From Serratia sp. AKBS12 (GTDB lineage: Bacteria > Pseudomonadota > Gammaproteobacteria > Enterobacterales > Enterobacteriaceae): a DNA stretch of 64,000 bases. Positions 42,373 to 50,849 of the stretch are shown one piece after another. Position numbers and translations under genes: made by a program. The notes below the pieces were generated by a model. That model was not told where the DNA came from, ran no database searches, and worked only from the letters and a program-made list of their open reading frames with translations. The DNA is taken from the NCBI RefSeq assembly GCF_024793895.1, contig NZ_JANUSB010000015.1, positions 1,941,157-2,005,156 of the forward strand, given 5' to 3'. Position 1 is the first letter of the stretch; each line of letters opens with the position of its first letter.

Positions 42373-42795
42373 TTAACGGTACAGCGGCAGATTGCCGGTC
42401 AGCGCGTTGATTTTCTTTTTCGGCCCGATCAGGCCGATCGCCACCAGCTCGATTTGCTCGCTGGCAACCGCCGCAATCCGCTCACGGTAGTCGTCATAGG
42501 TTTTGCATGATTGCGCCAACGCGCTGAACGGCATGCAATAAATCTCGTCATCGTGCTCGGTACGGGACAGCAGCGCCAGCAGCACGGCCCCCGGCGCACG
42601 CAAGATAGGCAACGGTACCGAAATCACGCCGGGGTAATTGACTCCGTCCTGGCTGGCAACATCCGACCCCACCAGGTTTTCCACCGTTTTGCCAAAGCCG
42701 ATACCTATCACGCTCACCGCATTCATTGACAGCCCCACAGCCAGATCCTGATCGACAATAATGGCGCACTTGTGCACCGCCGCATCAAACTTCAT
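42373..42795 (-). CDS. DUF2000 family protein
   Basis: A 140-residue protein with the DUF2000 pattern: a start KCAIIVDQDLAVGLSMNAVSV, then a central GVNYPGVISVPLPILRAP and a C-terminal LVAIGLIGPKKKINALTGNLPLYR. Function unknown; the domain has a peptidyl-tRNA-hydrolase-II-like fold in known structures. No signal or membrane segment. It is divergent from an Lrp/AsnC-family regulator, a common pairing for small amino-acid-responsive genes, and neither gene is found between ybjQ and ybjP in E. coli. Confidence 0.8.
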   Translation of the reverse strand: MKFDAAVHKCAIIVDQDLAVGLSMNAVSVIGIGFGKTVENLVGSDVASQDGVNYPGVISVPLPILRAPGAVLLALLSRTEHDDEIYCMPFSALAQSCKTYDDYRERIAAVASEQIELVAIGLIGPKKKINALTGNLPLYR

Positions 42796-42833
42796 TTTTA
42801 CTCCTTAAATAAATTAATCAAACTGCATAGCTA

Positions 42834-42852
42834 TTCGCGTCGACAACGCGAA
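42834..42852. promoter_or_regulatory. Palindrome in the DUF2000/Lrp-family divergent promoter
   Basis: TTCGCGT and ACGCGAA form a perfect 7-bp inverted repeat with a 5-bp spacer, 38 bp upstream of the DUF2000 start. It is a good candidate operator for the divergent regulator. Confidence 0.5.
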
Positions 42853-42965
42853 AACGACCGAGGATTATTATGCCAGTCTCCTTGGGGTGAAAGTGACCTA
42901 TATGACTTGCAACACCGGCCAAGTTGGGTAGGATTAACCAATTTACAGCCGTATAGAGAAATAAA

Positions 42966-43451
42966 ATGAATAAAAGCAACTTGGATCCGGCAGAGATAAA
43001 AATTCTTGCCGCCTTGCAACAGGATGCGCGCGTCACAAACCAGACATTAGCCGAACAAATAGGTATCTCAGCCTCCCCGTGCTGGCGCAAAGTGCGCAAA
43101 CTGGAAGATGACGCCGTGATCCAGGGATATCGCGCGGTGTTGGATCGCCGCAAGATTGGGCTGGGTGTGATGGTCTTCATACGCGTCAGCATTGACAGCC
43201 ACAGCGCAGCCGAAGCGCTGAAGTTCGAACAGCAAGTCGGCGATTTGGACGACGTGGTAGCCTGCTACAGCATCGGTGGCGATGCAGACTTTCTGTTGCA
43301 AGTGGTGGCGAGGGATCTGGACACCTACGCCGAGTTCGCCATGTCGGTGATTCGCCGTCTGCCCGGCATCAAGGAAATGCAAAGCATGTTCGTGCTGAAG
43401 GAAATCAAACCGTTCGTGGCATTCCCAATCAAACAGCCGACGCAGCGTTAA
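42966..43451 (+). CDS. Lrp/AsnC family transcriptional regulator
   Basis: A 161-residue regulator with an N-terminal winged helix-turn-helix (about 7-60: NQTLAEQIGISASPCWRKVRKLE) and a RAM effector domain (about 70-150: VVACYSIGGDADFLLQVVARDLDTYAEF). It is a paralogue of Lrp, clearly distinct from the global Lrp in this window. Divergent from the DUF2000 gene across 170 bp, so that gene is the likely target. The ligand, probably an amino acid, cannot be predicted. Confidence 0.9.
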   Translation: MNKSNLDPAEIKILAALQQDARVTNQTLAEQIGISASPCWRKVRKLEDDAVIQGYRAVLDRRKIGLGVMVFIRVSIDSHSAAEALKFEQQVGDLDDVVACYSIGGDADFLLQVVARDLDTYAEFAMSVIRRLPGIKEMQSMFVLKEIKPFVAFPIKQPTQR

Positions 43452-43561
43452 ACCTGAAAGTGCAGCATCTGTTAAAACCTGTCGGGTATTTTGGTGGTAA
43501 AGTTTTCTGCGTATAAACTGTAAGTTGTCGATCTTCAAGAAACATCACATAAGGTAATGAG

Positions 43562-44107
43562 ATGAAAACAAAAACGATTGCGGCGGTTTTACCTTTAGCC
43601 CTGGCGTTAAGTGCGTGTACCACCGTTGAGCCGGCCTATAAGGATATTGGCACCCGCACCGGCGCGTGCATCGAAGGCGGCCCGAGCCAGGTGGCACAGA
43701 AGTTTTACGATCTGCGCATCGAGCAGGGTAGCCTCACTCTACCGGACGCCAATCGTCTGGCCCAGTTCCAGCCATACCTGAGCAAAGTGCTGTATCAGGA
43801 TCTGCTCAGTGCCAACCAGAACGCGGGGCGCCAACCGGCAGCAGGCGATTTGCTGACCGGTAATGCCGAAGGCGCCACCAGCGCCAAGGTGGCCAGTTCC
43901 TCCACCATTCCCAATACCGACGCCAAGAATATTCCACTACGCGTCCAACTGAGCTATCAGAAAGACGGCGGCAGTGCCAAAAGTTGGCAAAACGAAGTGT
44001 TGATGGTGCGTGAAGGCAGTTGCTGGGTGGTTGATGACGTTCGTTATATGAACGTGCCAGCGCATGCCGCCAGCGGCACCCTGCGCCAGATCCTGGAAAA
44101 TCGTTAA
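43562..44107 (+). CDS. ybjP: YbjP family lipoprotein (DUF3828)
   Basis: A 181-residue secreted lipoprotein. The signal MKTKTIAAVLPLALALSAC gives a lipidated cysteine at residue 19, followed by Thr, which suggests outer-membrane sorting. The rest has the DUF3828 pattern (VAQKFYDLRIEQGS, LSKVLYQDLLSA, CWVVDDVRYMN). E. coli YbjP is an uncharacterised lipoprotein at the same place upstream of artP. Confidence 0.9.
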   Translation: MKTKTIAAVLPLALALSACTTVEPAYKDIGTRTGACIEGGPSQVAQKFYDLRIEQGSLTLPDANRLAQFQPYLSKVLYQDLLSANQNAGRQPAAGDLLTGNAEGATSAKVASSSTIPNTDAKNIPLRVQLSYQKDGGSAKSWQNEVLMVREGSCWVVDDVRYMNVPAHAASGTLRQILENR

Positions 44108-44117
44108 TTTTACCACC

Positions 44118-44143
44118 GGCTGCCGATCCCTTATTCGGCAGCC
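44118..44143 (+). terminator. Stem-loop after ybjP
   Basis: GGCTGCCGA and TCGGCAGCC form a perfect 9-bp stem with an 8-nt loop, 10 bp past the ybjP stop. No T run follows directly. Confidence 0.5.
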
Positions 44144-44283
44144 CGTTCACCATATTGATTCCGCTGTTTTTTTAAACGAACAAACAAATTTCGCTAGCCA
44201 TCTCACACAGCGCGCGACAAAACCAGCTATCTGGCGTGCAGTACGATATGTTGTGCTATTCTTTTATTATCCCGCTGCGCAGT

Positions 44284-44322
44284 AATAAATTTTAACTCAC
44301 AAAGATTGCATAAGTATTCTGT
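44284..44322. promoter_or_regulatory. Tandem ARG boxes (ArgR) upstream of artP
   Basis: Box 1 (44284-44301) is AATAAATTTTAACTCACA and box 2 (44305-44322) is ATTGCATAAGTATTCTGT. Against the consensus WNTGAATWWWWATTCANW they have two and three mismatches. The spacer is 3 bp, the standard spacing for hexameric ArgR. They lie 45-83 bp before the artP start. Confidence 0.75.
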
Positions 44323-44366
44323 GGAAGTTAACATTCGCGGCATCAATGTCTATTCAATTCCGGCGC

Positions 44367-45095
44367 ATGAGCATTCAACTAAAAGAGATAAACTGCTTTT
44401 ACGGCGCGCATCAGGCGCTGTTTAACATCACGCTGGATTGTCCAGCAGGAGAAACCCTGGTGCTGCTTGGTCCAAGCGGCGCCGGCAAAAGTTCATTGCT
44501 ACGGGTGCTGAACCTGCTGGAAATGCCGCGTTCCGGCCATTTGCAGATCGCCGGCAATCAGTTCGACTTCAAGCAGGCTCCGGGCGAAAAAGCCATTCGC
44601 GAACTGCGGCAAAATGTCGGCATGGTATTCCAGCAGTACAACCTGTGGCCGCACCTCACCGTGGTACAAAACCTGATCGAGGCGCCCTGTCGCGTACTGG
44701 GCCTGAGCAAGGCGCAGGCGATGGCGCGTGCCGACAAGCTGCTGACGCGTCTGCGCCTCACCGATTTTGCCGATCGCTTCCCATTGCACCTGTCCGGTGG
44801 CCAGCAACAGCGCGTGGCGATCGCGCGTGCGCTGATGATGGAGCCACAGGTGCTGCTGTTCGACGAGCCTACCGCTGCGCTGGACCCCGAAATTACCGCG
44901 CAAATCGTCAGCATCATTCGCGAACTGGCCGGCACCGGCATCACCCAGGTGATCGTAACCCACGAAGTGGAAGTGGCGCGCAAGACCGCCAGCCGCGTGG
45001 TGTACATGGAAAACGGCCGGGTAGTGGAACAGGGCGACGCCAGCCATTTTGCCCAGCCGCAGACCAGCGAGTTTGCCAACTATTTATCACATTGA
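44367..45095 (+). CDS. artP: Arginine ABC transporter ATP-binding protein
   Basis: Cytoplasmic ATPase of the arginine importer ArtPQM. The product has 242 residues from [13 protein letters not shown], the E. coli length; an ATG seven codons upstream is possible but neither start has a strong ribosome-binding site. Walker A is GPSGAGKSS at 35-43, the signature [16 protein letters not shown] and Walker [15 protein letters not shown] follow. First gene of artPIQM, under tandem ARG boxes. Confidence 0.95.
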   Translation: MSIQLKEINCFYGAHQALFNITLDCPAGETLVLLGPSGAGKSSLLRVLNLLEMPRSGHLQIAGNQFDFKQAPGEKAIRELRQNVGMVFQQYNLWPHLTVVQNLIEAPCRVLGLSKAQAMARADKLLTRLRLTDFADRFPLHLSGGQQQRVAIARALMMEPQVLLFDEPTAALDPEITAQIVSIIRELAGTGITQVIVTHEVEVARKTASRVVYMENGRVVEQGDASHFAQPQTSEFANYLSH

Positions 45096-45128
45096 TTATT
45101 ACACCAGTTGTTTTTAGGGGAGTTTGCG

Positions 45129-45860
45129 ATGAAAAAACTAATAATTGCCGCCGTTTTGGCCGGCATCAGCGTTTCCGCCGCCGCAGCCGAGACGATTCGT
45201 TTCGCTACCGAAGCCTCTTATCCGCCGTTTGAGTTCGTTGGCGCCGATAACAAGATCCAGGGGTTTGACGTTGATCTGGCCAATGCGATGTGTAAAGAGA
45301 TGCAGGCCACCTGTACCTTCACCAATCAGGCGTTCGACAGCCTGATCCCCAGCCTGAAGTTCAAGCGTTTCGACGCCGTGATGGCCGGTATGGACATTAC
45401 CCCCGAGCGCGAAAAACAGGTGCTGTTCACCAAACCTTACTACGACAACTCAGCGCTGTTCATCGCGCAGAAAGGCAAAGTGGCCGACGTGGCCAGCTTG
45501 AAGGGCAAGAAGGTCGGCGTGCAGAATGGCACCACGCACCAGAAATTCCTGACTGACAAGCACCCGGAAATCACCACCGTACCTTACGATAGCTATCAGA
45601 ACGCGATCCTCGATCTGAAAAACGGTCGCGTCGATGCCGTCTTCGGTGACACCGCCGTGGTCAATGAATGGCTGAAACAGAACGACGCACTGGCCGCCGT
45701 CGGCGATAAGGTGACCGATAAGGGGTACTTCGGTACCGGCCTGGGCATCGCCGTTCGCCAGAAAAACACCGATCTGCAGGGCAAGTTCAATGCGGCACTG
45801 GACAAGATCAAACAGGATGGGACCTACGAAGCCATCTATAAAAAATGGTTTCAGCAGTAA
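45129..45860 (+). CDS. artI: Arginine ABC transporter substrate-binding protein ArtI
   Basis: Periplasmic solute-binding protein of the SBP_bac_3 family, 243 residues. The start MKKLIIAAVLAG follows an AGGGGAG ribosome-binding site; the signal ends near AAAAE at about residue 19. Typical segments are ASYPPFEFVGADNKIQGFDVDLANAMC and FTNQAFDSLIPSLKF. A second, similar binding protein, artJ, lies after artM. The gap to artQ is 9 bp. Confidence 0.93.
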   Translation: MKKLIIAAVLAGISVSAAAAETIRFATEASYPPFEFVGADNKIQGFDVDLANAMCKEMQATCTFTNQAFDSLIPSLKFKRFDAVMAGMDITPEREKQVLFTKPYYDNSALFIAQKGKVADVASLKGKKVGVQNGTTHQKFLTDKHPEITTVPYDSYQNAILDLKNGRVDAVFGDTAVVNEWLKQNDALAAVGDKVTDKGYFGTGLGIAVRQKNTDLQGKFNAALDKIKQDGTYEAIYKKWFQQ

Positions 45861-45869
45861 TCAACCTCA

Positions 45870-46586
45870 ATGAATGAATTTCAACCTTTAGCAAGTGCCG
45901 CCGGGATGACCGTCGGCCTTGCGGTGTGCGCACTGGCGCTTGGCCTGATCCTGGCGATGCTGTTTGCCGTCTGGGAGTCGGCACGCTGGAAAGTAGTCAG
46001 TTGGCTGGGCACCGCCTGGGTCACGCTGCTGCGCGGCCTGCCGGAAATTCTGGTAGTGCTGTTTATTTACTTCGGTTCGTCGCAACTGCTGCTGATCTTG
46101 TCCGATGGTTTTACGCTCAATCTCGGCCTGTTCAAGCTGCCGATCCAGATTGACATCGAAAGCTTCGAGGTCAGCCCGTTCCTGTGTGGTGTGATCGCAC
46201 TGGCGCTGCTGTATTCGGCCTATGCATCGCAAACGCTGCGCGGCGCGCTGAAGGCGGTGCCGCAGGGGCAATGGGAATCGGGCCAGGCGCTTGGGCTGAG
46301 CAAGGCGGCGATTTTCTTCCGTTTGATCATGCCGCAGATGTGGCGTCATGCGCTGCCGGGGCTAGGCAATCAGTGGCTGGTACTGCTGAAGGACACCGCC
46401 CTGGTGTCGCTGATCAGCGTGAACGATTTGATGCTGCAAACCAAAAGCATTGCCACTCGCACCCAGGAACCCTTTACCTGGTATGTGATTGCCGCCGCGA
46501 TTTACCTGCTGGTCACGCTGTTGAGCCAGTATGTAATCAAGCGCATCGAACTGCGTACCACACGTTTTGAGCGAGGGCCGGTCTGA
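45870..46586 (+). CDS. artQ: Arginine ABC transporter permease ArtQ
   Basis: A 238-residue inner-membrane permease of the His/Glu/Gln/Arg family with about five helices. The EAA loop is [35 protein letters not shown], which contacts ArtP. Its stop overlaps the artM start by one base. Confidence 0.95.
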   Translation: MNEFQPLASAAGMTVGLAVCALALGLILAMLFAVWESARWKVVSWLGTAWVTLLRGLPEILVVLFIYFGSSQLLLILSDGFTLNLGLFKLPIQIDIESFEVSPFLCGVIALALLYSAYASQTLRGALKAVPQGQWESGQALGLSKAAIFFRLIMPQMWRHALPGLGNQWLVLLKDTALVSLISVNDLMLQTKSIATRTQEPFTWYVIAAAIYLLVTLLSQYVIKRIELRTTRFERGPV

Positions 46587-47254
46587 TGCTGGAATATTTA
46601 CCGGAAATCGCCAAAGGGCTGCACACCAGCCTGACGCTGACGATGGCCGCGCTGGTGGTCGCGCTGATCCTGTCGCTGCTGCTGACGGTGATCCTGACGC
46701 TGAAAACCCCGGTGCTGACGCCGTTGGTGAAAATCTATATCACCCTGTTTACCGGCACGCCGCTGTTGGTGCAGATTTTCCTGATCTACTACGGCCCCGG
46801 CCAGTTCCCGACGATCCGCGATTACCCATGGTTATGGAGCCTGCTGTCGCAACCGTGGCTGTGCGCCATGATTGCGCTGGCGCTCAATAGCGCCGCCTAC
46901 ACCACCCAGCTGTTCTACGGTGCGGTACGGGCGATCCCGGCCGGCCAATGGCAATCTTGCGAAGCGCTCGGCATGTCACGCCGCCAGACTCTGCGCATCT
47001 TGCTGCCCTTCGCCTTTAAACGCGCCCTGTCATCGTATTCCAACGAGGTAGTACTGGTGTTTAAGAGTACCTCGCTGGCATACACCATTACGCTGATGGA
47101 AGTGATGGGCTACAGCCAGTTGATGTATGGACGCACCTACGACGTGATGGTTTTCGCCGCCGCTGGTCTGGTCTACCTGATCGTCAATGGCCTGCTGACG
47201 CTGCTGATGCGTCTGGTGGAACGCCGCGCGCTGGCGTTTGAACACCGTAACTGA
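46586..47254 (+). CDS. artM: Arginine ABC transporter permease ArtM
   Basis: The second permease, 222 residues with five predicted helices. The EAA loop is WQSCEALGMSRRQTLRILLPFAFKRALSSYSNE. It pairs with ArtQ to form the channel. The start codon overlaps the artQ stop. Confidence 0.95.
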   Translation: MLEYLPEIAKGLHTSLTLTMAALVVALILSLLLTVILTLKTPVLTPLVKIYITLFTGTPLLVQIFLIYYGPGQFPTIRDYPWLWSLLSQPWLCAMIALALNSAAYTTQLFYGAVRAIPAGQWQSCEALGMSRRQTLRILLPFAFKRALSSYSNEVVLVFKSTSLAYTITLMEVMGYSQLMYGRTYDVMVFAAAGLVYLIVNGLLTLLMRLVERRALAFEHRN

Positions 47255-47267
47255 ACCTGTATTGTCC

Positions 47268-47290
47268 AGGCCCTGCGTCCTGCAGGGCCT
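47268..47290 (+). terminator. Terminator-like stem-loop after artM
   Basis: AGGCCCTGC and GCAGGGCCT make a perfect 9-bp stem with a 5-nt loop, 13 bp past the artM stop; ACCCTTTCTT follows. It separates artPIQM from the independently regulated artJ. Confidence 0.65.
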
Positions 47291-47304
47291 ACCCTTTCTT
47301 AGTG

Positions 47305-47343
47305 ATTTAACTTTTAATCATTTTTATTGCATATTAATTCACT
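47305..47343. promoter_or_regulatory. Tandem ARG boxes (ArgR) upstream of artJ
   Basis: Box 2 (47326-47343) is ATTGCATATTAATTCACT, one mismatch from the 18-bp consensus. Box 1 (47305-47322) is ATTTAACTTTTAATCATT with three mismatches. The spacer is 3 bp. E. coli artJ is the arginine-repressed member of the art genes, so ArgR control is expected. Confidence 0.85.
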
Positions 47344-47453
47344 CGATGGCATGGTTATCTACGGCACCATCAGCGGCAACCCACCGCATTTCGTCAGAAA
47401 AATCAAACGATGGCCGCATAATGACAACCAAATTTGCAGACAGGAGTTTTCGC

Positions 47454-48188
47454 ATGAAAAAATTATTAGTCGCGGCGGCGGTGCTGGCCGGAATGAGCTT
47501 CAGCGTGCAGGCTGCCGAGACGCTTCGCTTCGCCTCCTCCGCCACCTATCCACCGTTTGAATCATTGGATGCCAACAATCAAATCGTCGGGTTTGATATC
47601 GATCTGGCCAAAGCGTTGTGCAAACAGATGCAGACTGATTGTACCTTCACCAACCAGGCGTTCGACAGCCTGATTGCGGCATTGAAGTTCAAAAAATACG
47701 ATGCGGTGATTTCCGGCATGGACATCACACCAGAGCGTAGCAAGCAGGTCAGCTTTACCCAGCCGTACTATGCCAACTCGGCGATTGTCATCGCGCAAAA
47801 GGGCAAATACGCAACACTGGCAGATTTGAAAGGCAAAAAAGTGGGGATGGAAAACGGCACCACTCACCAGAAATACATGCAGGACAAGCATCCCGAGATT
47901 AACACCGTTGCCTACGACAGCTATCAGAATGCCATTCTGGAACTGAAGAACGGCCGGGTTGACGGCGTGTTCGGCGACACCGCGGTGGTCAACGAATGGT
48001 TGAAGAGCAACCCGAACCTGGCGCCGGTTGGCGAACACATTACCGATGCGCAGTACTTCGGCACCGGGCTGGGCATTGCGGTGCGCCCGGACAATCAGGC
48101 ATTGCTGGCCAAACTGAACGCCGCGCTGGCAGCCATCAAGGCTGACGGCACTTATAAGGCCATCAACGATAAGTGGTTCCCGCAGTAA
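47454..48188 (+). CDS. artJ: Arginine ABC transporter substrate-binding protein ArtJ
   Basis: Periplasmic arginine-binding protein of 244 residues. The start MKKLLVAAAVLAG follows CAGGAG; a longer reading frame covers the ARG boxes and is not coding. Signal to about VQA-AETL at residue 19. The protein is very like ArtI in this window (shared ITPER, NGTTHQK, DSYQNAIL, FGDTAVVNEWL), so the pair is a duplication that has kept separate regulation. ArtJ of E. coli binds L-arginine with high affinity. Confidence 0.94.
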   Translation: MKKLLVAAAVLAGMSFSVQAAETLRFASSATYPPFESLDANNQIVGFDIDLAKALCKQMQTDCTFTNQAFDSLIAALKFKKYDAVISGMDITPERSKQVSFTQPYYANSAIVIAQKGKYATLADLKGKKVGMENGTTHQKYMQDKHPEINTVAYDSYQNAILELKNGRVDGVFGDTAVVNEWLKSNPNLAPVGEHITDAQYFGTGLGIAVRPDNQALLAKLNAALAAIKADGTYKAINDKWFPQ

Positions 48189-48197
48189 TTCGTTCCA

Positions 48198-48220
48198 GGG
48201 CGTAGCACATTGTTGCGCCC
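48198..48220 (+). terminator. Possible stem-loop after artJ
   Basis: GGGCGTAGCA and TGTTGCGCCC pair over 10 positions with one G-T and one mismatch around a CAT loop, between the convergent artJ and rlmC stops. No T run. Confidence 0.4.
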
Positions 48221-48235
48221 CGGGTCTGGCCCCGC

Positions 48236-49363
48236 TTAATCGCGCACCAGCAGGGTCAGCACTTCATAATGCGCGGTATGCGGGAACATGTCGAACAGCT
48301 GTACGCGCTCGATACGGTAGTCCGGCAGCATCGCCAGATCTTTTGCCATACTCTGCGCGTTACAGCTTGAATACAGAATATAGTCCGGCGCCATACGGTG
48401 CAGATAGTCGCACAACGCCTGGCCGATCCCGCGTCTGGGTGGGTTCACCAGCACCAGCTGCGGCACCTCGCCTTCGGCGGTGGCGAAATGGGTGGAATCC
48501 AACGCCTGGAATTCAACTTGCCGTAACCCCAGCGCCGCCGCCGATTGACGTGCGCAGGCGATAGCTTCGGCATTGATTTCAATACCGGTGAGGCGGGTTT
48601 GAGGGCTGGCACAGTGCAGACCAAAGCCACCGACGCCGCAAAACAGATCCCACATGCTGTCAATAGCCAGCGCCTGCACCCAGTCACGCGCGGTAGCATA
48701 CAGATCGGCCGCCACCTGCGGGTTGGTTTGGAAGAAGCTTTGCGGACGAATATACAGCGGCACCTGATTAAACCGCTCCTCCAGCGCCTGTCGCTCGGTC
48801 AGCGGGATTTCCCGCTCGCCTTCCAGGATAGCCATATGCACCGGCTGAATATTGGCGGAAATCACCGTCGCCTGCGGCAAACGTTGCTGCAACCAAGGCA
48901 AAGCGGCACGCAGCTGTGCCAATTTGCTTTCCGAGCGCAAGACAAATCGCAGCATTACCTCGCCGTTCAGCGTGCTTTCGGTCAATAACAGATACTTTAG
49001 CTCGCCGCGTTTACGGGCGACGTTGTACGGTGTCAAACCGGCGCGCGCGATAAACGTTTTCAATAGCGTCAACATCGGCGCGAAACTGGCGGGATACAGT
49101 GGGCAGGCGCATAAATCCACCGGCGTGCCGTCGCGGTGCAGCATACCCAACAGCGGGCGCTCTACGCTGCCGCTGACCACCATTTTGGCTTTATTACGAA
49201 ATGCGCCCTGTTGCCCAGCGGCGGGTGCCAGCCATTGCGCCACCTGACGGCCGGCCAGCAGCGTTTGCAGGTGATGCTGTTTGTCAGCCAGTTGCTGCGG
49301 ATAAGGCTTTTCCAGCCACTGGCAGGAACGACAGCTGCCCGCCGTGTACAACGCGCAATGCAT
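48236..49363 (-). CDS. rlmC: 23S rRNA (uracil(747)-C(5))-methyltransferase
   Basis: A 375-residue SAM-dependent, [4Fe-4S] methyltransferase that makes m5U747 in 23S rRNA (formerly RumB/YbjF). The N-terminal cysteines are in [17 protein letters not shown], with a later CACPLY. The SAM motif is [14 protein letters not shown] near residue 240. The catalytic cysteine is in the C-terminal [13 protein letters not shown] segment. Confidence 0.94.
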   Translation of the reverse strand: MHCALYTAGSCRSCQWLEKPYPQQLADKQHHLQTLLAGRQVAQWLAPAAGQQGAFRNKAKMVVSGSVERPLLGMLHRDGTPVDLCACPLYPASFAPMLTLLKTFIARAGLTPYNVARKRGELKYLLLTESTLNGEVMLRFVLRSESKLAQLRAALPWLQQRLPQATVISANIQPVHMAILEGEREIPLTERQALEERFNQVPLYIRPQSFFQTNPQVAADLYATARDWVQALAIDSMWDLFCGVGGFGLHCASPQTRLTGIEINAEAIACARQSAAALGLRQVEFQALDSTHFATAEGEVPQLVLVNPPRRGIGQALCDYLHRMAPDYILYSSCNAQSMAKDLAMLPDYRIERVQLFDMFPHTAHYEVLTLLVRD

Positions 49364-49418
49364 AAGATACCTTCATCTTTTTAACTACAGGCACAATTGA
49401 GGGCGCAGAGTTTAGCAC

Positions 49419-49901
49419 TCAGCGACGGGCGGCGAAATAGCGTCGGCTGGCGGCGGGCAGGAACAACAGAGCCAAAATCACCGCGTCGGGGATTTTTTCG
49501 AGCATCAGGGTATGCAGGATTTGACTGCTGGTTTCACCGTCAACGGTAAATACTTCCGGTAAAAAACTGCCGATGGTTGCCAACAGCAAATAACCGACCA
49601 CCACCGTCTGGCATAGCACATAGCCCCAGCGCCCCCAGTTGCGACCGCGCATCACGGCAAAGCCACAATAGATTTGCAGGCACAGCATTAAAATCCCCGC
49701 CAGAAAGATCAGCGTAGAATCCCAGGCCTGCGCACTGGTACTGACAAACTCTCGTGTGCCGGACACGCCCAGTTCCCCCAGCAGCAACAGCACGCTGACG
49801 CATTTAATCGCCACCATAGCGCTACCGGCAACCATCACCGCCACCGGTGCATCAGATGGCGCCTTCATTGTTCCCTGCCTGCTTCTCAACATGTCTGACA
49901 T
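49419..49901 (-). CDS. ybjO: YbjO family inner-membrane protein
   Basis: A 160-residue protein with four hydrophobic segments, comparable with E. coli YbjO (162). Alignable parts are GVSGTREFVSTSAQAW, RNWGRWGYVLCQ and ILHTLMLEKIPDAVILALLFLP. Function unknown. The start is uncertain: ATG at 49901 gives the E. coli length, but an internal ATG at 49868 has a better AGGGAA ribosome-binding site and would give 149 residues. Confidence 0.82.
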   Translation of the reverse strand: MSDMLRSRQGTMKAPSDAPVAVMVAGSAMVAIKCVSVLLLLGELGVSGTREFVSTSAQAWDSTLIFLAGILMLCLQIYCGFAVMRGRNWGRWGYVLCQTVVVGYLLLATIGSFLPEVFTVDGETSSQILHTLMLEKIPDAVILALLFLPAASRRYFAARR

Positions 49902-50003
49902 ATCCGCGTTCCGAAACGAAATGCCGCCGGGCGGCGGCTTATAAAGTCAGTAAATCATTTATTGTGAGAATATAATTGCAAAAAATAGCAGGTTTACAGG
50001 CAA

Positions 50004-50849
50004 TCAGCTACGGGCGGCCTTTTGCAAATCGCGCGATCGCTGTTTTTCCGAGCGCGCCATCCACCACCAGGCGATCAGGCCGATAACGCCCACCACCAAC
50101 AGAATCAGACTCGCCAATGCGTTGATTTCCGGGTTTACCCCCATGCGCACGCTAGAGAACACCAGCATCGGCAAGGTGGTCGAGCCGGGTCCCGCAACGA
50201 AGCTGGCAATCACCAGATCGTCCAGCGACAGCGTAAACGCCAGCATCCAGCCGGAGATCAGCGCCGGCGCAATCATCGGCAGGGTGATCACAAAGAACAC
50301 TTTCAATGGCGTGGCACCAAGATCCATGGCCGCCTCTTCGATTGACCGATCCAGCTCGCGCAAACGGGAGCTAATCACCACCGAGACATAGGCAGTACAA
50401 AAAGTCACGTGCGCAAGCCAGATAGTGAACATGCCGCGCTCCGACGGCCAGCCAAAGGCATGGCCCATCGCCACAAACAGCAACAGCAGTGATAACCCGG
50501 TGATCACATCGGGCATCACCAGCGGTGCAGTTAGCATAAAGGCAAAACCGGTCGACCCGCGGAAACGGCCGAAACGCACCATTACCACGGCGGCTATGGT
50601 GCCAAGTATCACCGCCGCCGTCGCCGAGGCGGCGGCAATGGTCAGGCTCAGTCCCACTGCGCCAATCATCGCCGAATCATGGAATAATTCGCTATACCAG
50701 CGGGTCGACCAGCCTGCCCACACCGTTACCAGCTTCGAACTGTTGAACGAATAGATCACCAGCATCAGCATCGGCGCGTACAGGAAGGTAAAGCCCAGCG
50801 CCAGAATCACCCGGCGCCATGGCGATCGCACTACCGGCAAGTTGTTCAT
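50004..50849 (-). CDS. potI: Putrescine ABC transporter permease PotI
   Basis: A 281-residue inner-membrane permease of the PotFGHI putrescine importer, last gene of the operon. The start MNNLPVVRSPWRR overlaps the potH stop by 4 bp (ATGA) and matches the E. coli length. Six helices; the EAA loop is IEEAAMDLGATPLKVFFVITLPMIAPALISGW. Confidence 0.95.
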   Translation of the reverse strand: MNNLPVVRSPWRRVILALGFTFLYAPMLMLVIYSFNSSKLVTVWAGWSTRWYSELFHDSAMIGAVGLSLTIAAASATAAVILGTIAAVVMVRFGRFRGSTGFAFMLTAPLVMPDVITGLSLLLLFVAMGHAFGWPSERGMFTIWLAHVTFCTAYVSVVISSRLRELDRSIEEAAMDLGATPLKVFFVITLPMIAPALISGWMLAFTLSLDDLVIASFVAGPGSTTLPMLVFSSVRMGVNPEINALASLILLVVGVIGLIAWWWMARSEKQRSRDLQKAARS

